NCBI GenBank assembly: GCA_030584085.1
Contig: CP129490.1
Span: 1,955,511-2,019,510 of the forward strand
Direction of reading: 5' to 3'
Source: Melioribacteraceae bacterium
GTDB lineage: Bacteria > Bacteroidota > Ignavibacteria > Ignavibacteriales > Melioribacteraceae
Length of the DNA: 64,000 nucleotides
Shown: one piece after another, positions 35,172-41,885 of the stretch
How the letters are laid out: each line of letters opens with the position of its first letter
Position numbering within the stretch: position 1 is the stretch's first letter
Translations under genes and position numbers: made by a program
Notes under the pieces: generated by a model
The model's input: the letters and a program-made list of their open reading frames with translations, nothing else
Told to the model about the DNA's origin: nothing
Databases searched by the model: none

Positions 35172-35966
35172 ATGGGAAAGAAAAAACAACAATCGAAAAG
35201 AACTAAAAATGAAACGGATATAGAACCTTCAATGAAACTAGAGGGTTTACGTTCTCGAGTTAAAAAGTTCAATACAATTATCAGAAAATCTAATGAACGT
35301 TTTGATAAACTAGTATCAACTGCTGGTTTCGATAATATTTCTTGGGCAGATCAAGAAGATTATGAGCGTTTCAGAGATGGATTCACGTATCATATAGTTA
35401 ATCACTTTAAGACAAACAAAATAATTAAAGAAAAATTTACCATAGTAAGAAACACTGGGGGTGCTGTAATACCGGAGCCGATTAGTCTTCCTCTTTCAGG
35501 TGAACTAAAGAAAGCAAAAGTTGCCAATGATATAGACAATATATCTGATGAAAGAATTGATGAAGTAATTGAAAACTATGCAGAGGCAGCTATAGCCTTT
35601 TATGGTCTAGCATTAAAACTCAATAACCAAATACTAAGTTCTGGTATGGAAAATATTGTAAATAAGTTGCTTAAATATTCGCGAGCGAGTGCTAATACAA
35701 GACCCGAATGGACAATTCAAGATGAGACAAAAATATTTAATGAGGCTGAAGAACTTTATCACAAAAAAAATGATGGATTAGTAACCTATCCGCGTAGAAA
35801 TGCTCTTTTTGAAGCTAGTAAATCAAATAATTGGTTAATCCCTCAAAAATATTTAGATAAAAAAATCTACAATAAAGATGCAGAATTAAAAAATATTAAT
35901 AAGAAATTAGTAGATCGTTTCCATAAAAGATTTTCAGAAGATATAACAATCAAAGGAACCAAATAA
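35172..35966 (+). CDS. Hypothetical protein behind a structured leader (element cargo)
   Basis: A 264-residue soluble protein. The first 20 residues are very basic (MGKKKQQSKRTKN), perhaps nucleic-acid contacting. The rest is mainly helical (LRSRVKKFNTIIRKSNERFDKL, DERIDEVIENYAEAAIAFYGL, KIFNEAEELYHKKND). No catalytic motif or membrane segment is visible. Expression is probably controlled by the structured RNA directly upstream, because the ribosome-binding site is paired in that structure. It is the last gene of the cargo block before the replication genes. Function unknown. Confidence 0.65.
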   Translation: MGKKKQQSKRTKNETDIEPSMKLEGLRSRVKKFNTIIRKSNERFDKLVSTAGFDNISWADQEDYERFRDGFTYHIVNHFKTNKIIKEKFTIVRNTGGAVIPEPISLPLSGELKKAKVANDIDNISDERIDEVIENYAEAAIAFYGLALKLNNQILSSGMENIVNKLLKYSRASANTRPEWTIQDETKIFNEAEELYHKKNDGLVTYPRRNALFEASKSNNWLIPQKYLDKKIYNKDAELKNINKKLVDRFHKRFSEDITIKGTK

Positions 35967-36070
35967 AACTACTCGATTCCACAATAGCTACTCGACTCCA
36001 CAAAATTCACTTCTAATATCAAATTATTCATATTGCGACCGAAACAATCTAACAACAATTGTGAGGCAAT

Positions 36071-36250
36071 ATGGAAACTCAAGATTCAAATCCAGCAAGC
36101 AACAATCGAACATCACTAAATATTTACTTAAGTAAAGAACAAAAGCAACAGCTTGAGCGCGAAGCTAAAAGCAGGGCTTTGTCATTAAGCTCGTTCTTGA
36201 AATCCGCAGCCTTCGAAAAAATTAAAAGGGAAAGAGTTGTAATCAATTAA
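36071..36250 (+). CDS. Ribbon-helix-helix DNA-binding protein (59 residues)
   Basis: A 59-residue frame with a short polar lead (METQDSNPASNNR) and a compact RHH unit: strand TSLNIYLS, helix KEQKQQLEREAKSRA, turn LSLS, helix SFLKSAAFEKIKRE. CopG/Arc-like and MobC-like proteins have this arrangement and bind DNA as dimers. It could be the element's repressor or copy-control protein, or an accessory factor for integration. There is no relaxase nearby to support a MobC role. It is preceded by GTGAGG 5-10 bases upstream, and a GC-rich hairpin follows. Confidence 0.75.
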   Translation: METQDSNPASNNRTSLNIYLSKEQKQQLEREAKSRALSLSSFLKSAAFEKIKRERVVIN

Positions 36251-36257
36251 TTAAAAA

Positions 36258-36280
36258 GCCGGTGCTTCGGAGACACCGGC
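36258..36280. terminator. GC-rich hairpin after the RHH gene
   Basis: 7-bp stem GCCGGTG / CACCGGC with a nine-base loop. On the minus strand it is followed by TTTTT, so it would terminate leftward transcripts. Rightward it has no T-run and may only stabilise the RHH transcript end. Confidence 0.5.
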
Positions 36281-36314
36281 CAAACATAAAACTCTATAAT
36301 TGGAGCAAAGACAA

Positions 36315-36521
36315 ATGGAAAATAAGAATATTTTATCTAAAAGCGAATTGCAATCAAGATTTCTTAAGAAATGGAATCTTAGAAAGTTCATCTCCGGTCA
36401 AATTCAAAAATTACAATTAGCCGGTGCTGAAGAATCAACCATTAAGCATAAGTTAAACCAGATCAGAAAACTAAATTCGGAAATCAATCACCTTGACAAA
36501 TTATTGAGGGGGTTGATATGA
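36315..36521 (+). CDS. Small coiled-coil protein (element)
   Basis: A 68-residue, highly helical, basic protein (LQSRFLKKWNLRKFISGQIQKLQLAGAEESTIKHKLNQIRKLNSE has heptad-like spacing). A TTG five codons upstream would extend it, but the GGAG at 36302-36305 is ideally placed for the ATG at 36315, so I choose that start. Its stop overlaps the next start by four bases (ATGA). It belongs to a tightly packed set with the replication genes (36315-39067). No family recognised. Confidence 0.65.
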   Translation: MENKNILSKSELQSRFLKKWNLRKFISGQIQKLQLAGAEESTIKHKLNQIRKLNSEINHLDKLLRGLI

Positions 36522-36952
36522 GAACTTATTACCAGATAATGTTAGAAGCAGAAGAGAATAAAGCCAACATATTTCTTAATATGCCAATATTTAAAAAACC
36601 GAAGAAACTAGCGACACTCCATCGTAAAAGCAGAACTCTAGAACTCATATCAAAAAGCAAGGTAAATATATTCCGGTTATTTGGTGAGGGTCTCGGTATC
36701 AATGAAGAAATGATTTTACGGTTAAGTTTTGATTTTGTTGAGTGCCGGATTAATGGAACAACTTATAAAACCACAAGAGAACAATTATTAAAGAAGGGAA
36801 TCCGCAGTCCTTATCAATCCGATAAAGTTGACCGTCAATGGATTTTGAGATTAGAAGATTTCCACATTCCCCATCAGAGTGAAGCACATTCAAAAGAGCA
36901 TGAAGAATTGTTGTTTTTCGATAATTTGGAGGTGAGTTATGGCAATCTATAG
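36518..36952 (+). CDS. Hypothetical protein coupled to the replication genes
   Basis: A 144-residue basic N-terminus (FKKPKKLATLHRKSRTLELISKSK) followed by mixed alpha/beta sequence (INEEMILRLSFDFVECRINGTTYKTTREQLLKKGI, RQWILRLEDFHIPHQ). There is no signal peptide. It overlaps the preceding gene by 4 bases and the replication initiator by 14, so it is almost certainly translated with them and may take part in element replication or its control. I cannot assign a family. Confidence 0.6.
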   Translation: MRTYYQIMLEAEENKANIFLNMPIFKKPKKLATLHRKSRTLELISKSKVNIFRLFGEGLGINEEMILRLSFDFVECRINGTTYKTTREQLLKKGIRSPYQSDKVDRQWILRLEDFHIPHQSEAHSKEHEELLFFDNLEVSYGNL

Positions 36953-37646
36953 AAATGTGCATATCTCATTTTGGAGTGATCCTTTTGTATTAGAACTAAC
37001 ACCGGAGGAAAAGTATTTCTTTCTCTACCTTATGACAAATTCAAAGACCTCTCAGATTGGTATTTACGAACTTCCCAAATCGATTATTCAATTTGAAACC
37101 GGATATAACAATGACACCGTTGAAAAACTTATGAGCAAATTCATTGATTATGGGAAGATTAAATATGATCAAAAGACAAAGGAAGTGTTACTAAATAATT
37201 GGCTAAAATATAATTACAGCAATTCTCCAAAAGTAATAGCTTGTATGGAAAAAGAACTCAAAAGTATAAAAAGTAAGCAACTAAAAAATGAGTTTTATAG
37301 AGTATGCAAACAGTATCAATACAGTATAAATACGTTATCGCAAAAAGAACAAGAAGAAGAACAAGAAAAAGAAGAATCAGTTGATAATGATTTTGAAAAT
37401 TTTTGGTTGTTATATGATAAGAAAGTATGTAAGAATAAATGCATAAAGAAATGGAAGATGATTAGTAAATCAGATAAGGAAAAAATATTTAATACCCTCC
37501 CGGTATATATAAAAGCTACACCCAACAAAAAATACAGGAAAGACCCCATGACCTATCTAAATAATGAATCTTGGAATGATGAGATAATTGAAGGTTCAAA
37601 TCAGTCTAATCAACAAAATGGCAAAATATTGGAGTTAAATTCTTAA
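36939..37646 (+). CDS. Phage-type replication initiator / replisome organiser
   Basis: A 235-residue protein with the layout of phage replication organisers. The N-terminal winged helix (FWSDPFVLELTPEEKYFFLYL, QIGIYELPKSIIQFETGY, then EKLMSKFIDYGKI) is followed by an acidic linker rich in Glu/Gln at about 130-145. A small C-terminal domain follows with FENFWLLYDKK, a KCIKKWKMI helix and DPMTYLNNESWNDEI. Such proteins bind an origin inside or near their own gene and recruit the replicative helicase, which is encoded next (one-base overlap). The origin itself was not located. Confidence 0.75.
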   Translation: MAIYRNVHISFWSDPFVLELTPEEKYFFLYLMTNSKTSQIGIYELPKSIIQFETGYNNDTVEKLMSKFIDYGKIKYDQKTKEVLLNNWLKYNYSNSPKVIACMEKELKSIKSKQLKNEFYRVCKQYQYSINTLSQKEQEEEQEKEESVDNDFENFWLLYDKKVCKNKCIKKWKMISKSDKEKIFNTLPVYIKATPNKKYRKDPMTYLNNESWNDEIIEGSNQSNQQNGKILELNS

Positions 37647-39067
37647 TGAAAAATCTCATAGAACAATTACCGTATAATTTAGAATCGGAAAAAATAGTTA
37701 TCAGTTCTTTGATAAGCGAACCGCAAAGTCTCGATGAAATCAAACCAATAGTAAGAGCTAACCACTTTTTTGAGGAAAAACATGTAGTAATTTTCAATGC
37801 TATTTTAGACATAGAGAAAGATTCAAAACCTATTGATCAAATTTCGCTTTACGAAAAATTAAAAGCTGAGGATCTATTAAGTAAAGCAGGCGGAATACAA
37901 TATATCTCAAACTTAGTTGAATATTTTAATTCGACTGCTCATCTTGGTTATCACAGCAAAATCGTATTCGAGAAATTCCTTGCACGTCAATTAATAAAAA
38001 AATGCTTCAATATCATTAATCGATCTATGAAGAAAGAAGATGTTTTTGATTTAGTCTCTGAGGCAGAAAAAGAAATTGGTTCACTGAGTAACGAGTTCGA
38101 TTCAATTGCGAATGATGAAAAATTGTTATCAGAAAGACTTGATGAAATATTTGATGATCTTGAAGTAAGAAGTAAAGGTGAAAAAGAAATTGAAGCTCTT
38201 CGCTTGGAAACCCTTCCCTCCTTAAATAGAATAATAGGCGGAATTATGCCAACTGATTTAATCGGTATTTATGGTAAAGAAAAAAGCACAAAGACAAGTT
38301 TAGCGCACGAGATAGCTTTAGATATTGGTGCAGATCAGCAACTGCCGGTTTGTATTTTCACTTTTGAGAATAGTCGGGAAGAAACCGAATGGAAATCCAT
38401 ATCAATGAGAACGGGAATTGAGTTCAAAAAACTTAGAAATCCTAAAGGTTATGATAGCAATAGCAAATTAACACTCGAAGAAATTGAAACTCTTAAAAGA
38501 CATTCTTACGAAAAACTGCAAGGGTCAAAAATAATAATCTCCGATAAGATTCTTGATGAGTATCAAATTGCTAATAAACTTAGAATCTGGAAGAAAAAAT
38601 ATAAACTAAAACTTTGCGTAATAGATTACTTGATGTTGATCAACTCAATAGAAAAATTCCAAAACCGAAGAGAAGAACTAAATCATTTAAGTAGATTCTT
38701 CAAGCAACTAGCAATGAAATTGGAAATTCCTATAATCCTTATTTCACAAAGCAATGAATCAGGTGAACGAGTTGCTGAACACAAAGGATTAGAAAGAGAT
38801 GCAAATTACTTCATTTACGTCCAAGCTGGCGAGAAAGGTCAATCAGTAAAATTTAACGATCCTTTTCATGGGCAATACAACTATACGATTGAAGAAGATC
38901 AGTTTATTGTAACAGTTAGAGGTATCCGGCATAGTAAAGGAAATAAATCTTTCATAACGCAATTCCAAAATAATCGTTATATCGAAGTAGAAACAAAACC
39001 AAACAGAACAACTCACAGAGAACCGGAAACAAACTGGTATGAACGAGATGACAGATTCCCTATTTAA
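37646..39067 (+). CDS. DnaB-like replicative helicase of the element, divergent Walker A
   Basis: A 473-residue protein with a DnaB N-terminal domain (residues 5-110; PYNLESEKIVISSLISEP, FFEEKHVVIFNAI, AGGIQYISNL) and a RecA-like C-terminal domain. Walker B is CVIDYLML near residue 325 and the helicase motif IILISQSNE follows. The Walker A at about 210 reads GKEKSTKT, so the invariant glycine before Lys-Thr is a threonine. It is divergent from chromosomal DnaB and presumably dedicated to the element. It partners the initiator immediately upstream. ATPase competence needs testing. Confidence 0.82.
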   Translation: MKNLIEQLPYNLESEKIVISSLISEPQSLDEIKPIVRANHFFEEKHVVIFNAILDIEKDSKPIDQISLYEKLKAEDLLSKAGGIQYISNLVEYFNSTAHLGYHSKIVFEKFLARQLIKKCFNIINRSMKKEDVFDLVSEAEKEIGSLSNEFDSIANDEKLLSERLDEIFDDLEVRSKGEKEIEALRLETLPSLNRIIGGIMPTDLIGIYGKEKSTKTSLAHEIALDIGADQQLPVCIFTFENSREETEWKSISMRTGIEFKKLRNPKGYDSNSKLTLEEIETLKRHSYEKLQGSKIIISDKILDEYQIANKLRIWKKKYKLKLCVIDYLMLINSIEKFQNRREELNHLSRFFKQLAMKLEIPIILISQSNESGERVAEHKGLERDANYFIYVQAGEKGQSVKFNDPFHGQYNYTIEEDQFIVTVRGIRHSKGNKSFITQFQNNRYIEVETKPNRTTHREPETNWYERDDRFPI

Positions 39068-39102
39068 AGCAATTTAAAGACTCCAATTAGGTAAGGATAC
39101 AA

Positions 39103-39171
39103 ATGTATAGGCAAAACAAAAAAGTCTCTCAGAGTGTTTTAAAATGCGATTTAAAGGGTATTTGGAACTAA
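39103..39171 (+). CDS. Possible 22-residue peptide
   Basis: A short ATG frame beginning MYRQNKKVSQSVLKCD, with an AAGGA sequence 6-10 bases before it, in the spacer after the helicase gene. It has no recognisable feature besides a single cysteine and positive charge. Plausible but weak. Confidence 0.25.
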   Translation: MYRQNKKVSQSVLKCDLKGIWN

Positions 39172-39216
39172 CATTAATTGTTACATAGAGTTATAAAAAT
39201 TTCAAGAGGTGAAACA

Positions 39217-39492
39217 ATGAAATTAGCAATACTTAATGAGAGTATGATTAACAAATTTGGGATAATAATTCCGAAGAAAAAGAAGTTCAATTCACGTGAT
39301 TGTTTAAGAATGCAATCACAATTAATATCATCCTTTATTAGAGGTGAAACTCAATCTGACGAAGCTAAGACATTAAGTTATTTACTCAACTCTTACTTAT
39401 CGAATCTTCAGCTTGTTGAATATGAAACACGACTGGCAAACTTAGAAGAAAAATTAAGTAACGAGAATCCGAATAATAAATCAAATTGGTAA
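39217..39492 (+). CDS. Small hypothetical helical protein (element)
   Basis: A 91-residue soluble protein. The frame is open 13 codons upstream from a TTG, but AGAGGTG lies 7-13 bases before the ATG at 39217, so I start there. The N-terminal part is basic (IIIPKKKKFNSRDCLRMQ), followed by helices (LISSFIRGETQSDEAKTLSYLL) and a C-terminal coiled coil (EYETRLANLEEKLSNE). No family recognised. It could be a regulator or assembly factor of the element. Confidence 0.6.
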   Translation: MKLAILNESMINKFGIIIPKKKKFNSRDCLRMQSQLISSFIRGETQSDEAKTLSYLLNSYLSNLQLVEYETRLANLEEKLSNENPNNKSNW

Positions 39493-39497
39493 AAATA

Positions 39498-39581
39498 ATG
39501 AAAAACTTTGAAAAACGTATTCGGGTATTAGAACAAAAAATCAGTCCAGAATGGGTTCTTTACTACATATCTGTGAACTGA
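39498..39581 (+). pseudogene. 27-residue truncated paralogue of the next small gene
   Basis: Begins MKNFEKRIRVLEQKI, closely parallel to the start MRKLENRLKRIEEIL of the gene at 39623. Both share the E-x-R-[IL]-x-x-[IL]-E heptad. It then stops after 27 codons, while the neighbour continues for 49 more. It may be a degenerate duplicate or a short regulatory peptide. The ATG is 5 bases after the preceding stop codon. Confidence 0.35.
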
Positions 39582-39622
39582 ATGAAAATAATATGCAGGT
39601 TATTACATCATAAGGGAAAACA

Positions 39623-39853
39623 ATGCGGAAACTTGAAAACAGATTAAAAAGAATTGAAGAAATCTTATTACCAAAGAAACAAACTGTCATTACAATCGAC
39701 TACAAAACTTCTGAGTCAAAATCTTCTGTTGATATAGAAGGTAAAAAGTTTGAAATTCCGAAAGGGACTAATCTTGTAGATTTTATAATTGAAAAAATTG
39801 AATCGCTTCGATTAAATGGTATAATTACTTGTATTGTTTACACCGAAATTTAA
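39623..39853 (+). CDS. Small coiled-coil plus beta protein (element)
   Basis: A 76-residue protein with an N-terminal coiled coil (residues 1-17) followed by a compact alpha/beta domain (TVITIDYKTSESKSSVDIEGKKFEIPKG, LVDFIIEKIESLRLN, IITCIVYTEI). There is no signal peptide. A GGG about 9 bases upstream is the only ribosome-binding candidate. No family recognised. It is related at its N-terminus to the truncated frame just upstream, which suggests local duplication. Confidence 0.55.
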   Translation: MRKLENRLKRIEEILLPKKQTVITIDYKTSESKSSVDIEGKKFEIPKGTNLVDFIIEKIESLRLNGIITCIVYTEI

Positions 39854-39991
39854 TTTCCTCATCTTTTTCTCGCACACTATTATTTTCTATTTCTTCAATG
39901 TATTTAATTTACAATTATCTTATTTTAAACTGTCGTGATAATTGTTTACATCATAAAATATTTCTAATTAAAAATTAATTTAGGAGGTAAC

Positions 39992-40693
39992 ATGTTTAAG
40001 GTCATTATACTATTAACATTTTATTCCTCAGTAATACTATTTGCACAAGCAAATGAAAACTATAACGGAATAGAACCTGAAGTTTATGCAGGTTCTAAAG
40101 CTCTTGTATTTTCTTATACCCCATTCCAAAGTGATTTAGGTGGAGAAAATGTAAGTGCGACACAATCTTCCACAGGTAATAATTTTGAACTACTTGCCAT
40201 TCAGGGAATAGGTATAAAATACTTTACATCAAAACATATCTCATTATTGTTGGGCTTTGGATTCGGCACTGGTTCTAGTAAGTATAAAGCAGATGATGGC
40301 ACAGAATACGAGACAACTGGCACTTATGTAGGCGTGGGTTTTGATATTAATTATCATTTCGCAAGTCTCTATAATATAAGTTCTTATTTAGGACTTAATT
40401 TAAATTATGGTGGAACTTACGCAGAGAATAGAGAAAATTACTTACAGCAATCACGTGATGACTATACTGAAGAATATTCAAGTTCATCGTTCGGTGTTGG
40501 AATGAATTTAGGTTTTGAGTGGTTTTTTACAGAGGGTATTTCTTTAGGTGGTAAATACACTATAGGTTTTAGAAATTATTTTGAACCAGAAGTTACAATT
40601 AGGGAAGGAACAGAGACTGATATACAAAAAGGAAGAAGCGCAACATTTTTTGCTATAGGAGCAGGAACAATTACTCTCTCAGTGCATTTTTGA
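39992..40693 (+). CDS. Exported outer-membrane beta-barrel-like protein (element)
   Basis: A 233-residue protein with a signal peptide (1-19, ends FAQ). The mature part is rich in Gly, Tyr and alternating strands (ISLLLGFGFGTGSSKY, GTYVGVGFDINYHFA, SYLGLNLNYGGTY, SSSSFGVGMNLGFEWFF) and ends in ITLSVHF with a C-terminal phenylalanine, the classical barrel-insertion signal. It resembles the eight-stranded outer-membrane barrel class. AGGAGG lies 6-11 bases before the ATG. It lies between the replication genes and the right end of the element, a second barrel-like protein besides that at 34561. Confidence 0.7.
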   Translation: MFKVIILLTFYSSVILFAQANENYNGIEPEVYAGSKALVFSYTPFQSDLGGENVSATQSSTGNNFELLAIQGIGIKYFTSKHISLLLGFGFGTGSSKYKADDGTEYETTGTYVGVGFDINYHFASLYNISSYLGLNLNYGGTYAENRENYLQQSRDDYTEEYSSSSFGVGMNLGFEWFFTEGISLGGKYTIGFRNYFEPEVTIREGTETDIQKGRSATFFAIGAGTITLSVHF

Positions 40694-41035
40694 TTTAGTC
40701 TACAATCAGATTCACGCTGAATACCCGTTATTTCTGATTGGTAAGAGAATTTATTTTTTTATGTCCCTAAAAAGAGTAAAATAAATACTAAAATTTTTAT
40801 TACAAATAGAGATAAAATATTTTATGCATCGAGCACTTGGGAAAGCTAAATCAACGTGAAGAAAATAGAGTTGAATAACAAAATTTTTCGGACAACTTAA
40901 AAGGATGCAATATTGAGTTTTTCACGTCCCTAAAATCAGTTTTTCTACACTATAAAAAAGAATAACATTGAAAACCACACATGGGAGGAATTTATTTTTT
41001 TAGTATTTTTCATAAAAAAGTATTTGAGATAGCAG
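40694..41035. other. Non-coding spacer, 342 bases
   Basis: AT-rich. It contains an 8-base inverted repeat CAATCAGA / TCTGATTG just after the barrel gene (possible terminator stem with a long loop) and the short word GTCCCTAAAA twice (around 40762 and 40926), both after T-runs. I see no gene, tRNA or clear promoter in it. Confidence 0.5.
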
Positions 41036-41350
41036 ATGAAAAAACATCCCCTCTCTAATCCGGTAAAAAAATACCTGCATCTAATATTCTTCATTCTAAT
41101 TATTTTGATAGTATTGTTAGTGAGTTTGCTACCGTTGTTTGGTGGGTATAAATTTTTCACTGGAAGTTATGACGCAAGCAAGATTTATTCTTTAGGAAAG
41201 TTTACATATTTCATAATACTTTTTTGCTACATTCTGGTTCTTTTTAACGTAATTAAAAATTTTACTGAATCGGGTGATGACGGTTATTTCTCAATAAAGT
41301 TTTTTTATCTGATAGTTGCCTATTACATAATTATGAGTATAGCTGATTAA
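41036..41350 (+). CDS. Three-pass membrane protein of unknown function (element)
   Basis: A 104-residue, strongly hydrophobic protein with three transmembrane segments (about residues 14-35, 52-68 and 84-102). A basic N-terminus (MKKHPLSNPVKKYLH) suggests it faces the cytoplasm, and a short acidic loop (ESGDDGY) precedes the last helix. It has no ribosome-binding site of note. No family recognised. It is the last protein gene before the right attachment site. Confidence 0.5.
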   Translation: MKKHPLSNPVKKYLHLIFFILIILIVLLVSLLPLFGGYKFFTGSYDASKIYSLGKFTYFIILFCYILVLFNVIKNFTESGDDGYFSIKFFYLIVAYYIIMSIAD

Positions 41351-41367
41351 AAATCTCTGTTATTATC

Positions 41368-41395
41368 TTGACATTTATTAAAGTTATGCTATATT
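41368..41395 (+). promoter_or_regulatory. Consensus-like sigma-70 promoter
   Basis: TTGACA (41368-41373), 16-base spacer, TATATT (41390-41395). No protein gene follows. The predicted transcript would start near 41402 and run into the hairpin and T-run ending at 41526. Confidence 0.55.
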
Positions 41396-41401
41396 CCAAA
41401 A

Positions 41402-41526
41402 GAGATTTAGCACAGCAATAAACCATAAACAATGTCCATAAATAAAAAGTTTGAAAGAGAAAATTGCCTACAAGGTTTTATTGGAGTCGGACACTCCTTT
41501 GATTTTCCTTGCGGGCTTTTTTCGTT
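41402..41526 (+). ncRNA. Candidate element-encoded small RNA, about 125 nt
   Basis: Lies between a near-consensus promoter and an intrinsic terminator. The 3' part has an imperfect 10-bp stem GCCTACAAGG / CCTTGCGGGC (one mismatch) enclosing the hairpin GGAGT CGGAC ACTCC, then TTTTTT. It has no open frame of useful length. It could be a regulatory or immunity RNA of the element. The shared TCGGAC in a hairpin also occurs in the structured leader at 35097, but the resemblance is short. Confidence 0.5.
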
Positions 41527-41577
41527 TTAAAGCTCTTTGAATTAGTGATTTCATCAGATTAACCTTAGTGTCAAAAA

Positions 41578-41609
41578 TTGATGACAAAATTGATGACAAA
41601 TTGATGACA
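41578..41609 (+). promoter_or_regulatory. Putative integrase arm-type sites, right end
   Basis: Three exact copies of TTGATGACA at 41578, 41590 and 41601 (spacing 12 and 11 bases), about 110 bases inside the right attachment repeat. One exact and one near copy lie at the left end, so both arms of the element carry the word. Confidence 0.65.
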
Positions 41610-41718
41610 CTTTTTAATCAAATTAGCATTAAGGTTTAATAAGTCATTTTTCTGGTGAGTTGGTTAGATAACTGTCCGACTAACAAAAAGTTTCGTTTTC
41701 TACACATAAACGGATATT

Positions 41719-41746
41719 AAAAAACCCGTGCTCGGTAACACGGGTT
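41719..41746 (-). terminator. tRNA-Phe terminator
   Basis: 8-bp stem AACCCGTG / CACGGGTT, followed in the tRNA direction by a short U-run (A-run at 41719-41724). It is contained in both 98-bp repeats, so the element carries its own copy of the terminator. Confidence 0.8.
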
Positions 41747-41816
41747 GCATTCTTTGTGGGCAGAGACGGAATCGAACCGCCGACACAAGGATTTTCAGTC
41801 CTTTGCTCTACCGACT
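41719..41816. repeat. Right 98-bp attachment repeat (attR), part of intact tRNA-Phe
   Basis: Identical to 31813-31910. It covers the tRNA-Phe terminator and the 3' 60 bases of the intact tRNA gene. The identity stops at 41816, 13 bases inside the tRNA 5' end, and the tRNA continues normally to 41829. Confidence 0.93.
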
Positions 41817-41829
41817 GAGCTATCTGCCC
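41757..41829 (-). tRNA. tRNA-Phe (anticodon GAA)
   Basis: 73-base cloverleaf with acceptor GGGCAGA/TCTGCCC, D-arm GCTC..GAGC, anticodon loop CTGAAAA (GAA) closed by AAGGA/TCCTT, and T-arm GGCGG TTCGATT CCGTC. The discriminator is A, and the CCA end is not encoded. It is the integration target of the adjacent element. The gene is intact because the element carries a matching 3' end. Confidence 0.97.
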
Positions 41830-41885
41830 TCAAAAAACGAATTCAAAAATAGATGTTTTCTGAATCATTTCCAAAAGGAAATTTA

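Larger units (their letters stand above)
31813..41816. mobile_element. 9.9-kb integrative element in tRNA-Phe
   Basis: Bounded by perfect 98-bp direct repeats whose starts lie 9,906 bp apart, with a tyrosine integrase immediately inside the left repeat and the intact tRNA-Phe at the right boundary. Contents: integrase, cargo genes (33272-35966), a ribbon-helix-helix protein, a replication initiator with a DnaB-like helicase, small coiled-coil proteins, outer-membrane-like and membrane proteins, and a candidate small RNA. No capsid, portal, terminase, tail, lysis, relaxase or conjugation gene is recognisable. This fits a phage satellite or a replicating integrative plasmid-like element. Excision through the repeats would restore an intact tRNA gene with its terminator. 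Confidence 0.9.

Noticed and set aside
36071-36250. MobC-type relaxosome role for the ribbon-helix-helix protein
   Set aside because: The fold would allow it, but no relaxase or transfer-origin-like gene context is present in the element, so I call it only a DNA-binding RHH protein.
41578-41609. CRISPR-like array from the three TTGATGACA repeats
   Set aside because: The repeats are 9 bases with 2-3-base gaps and lie at the integrase-arm position. No spacer-sized intervals or cas genes exist.
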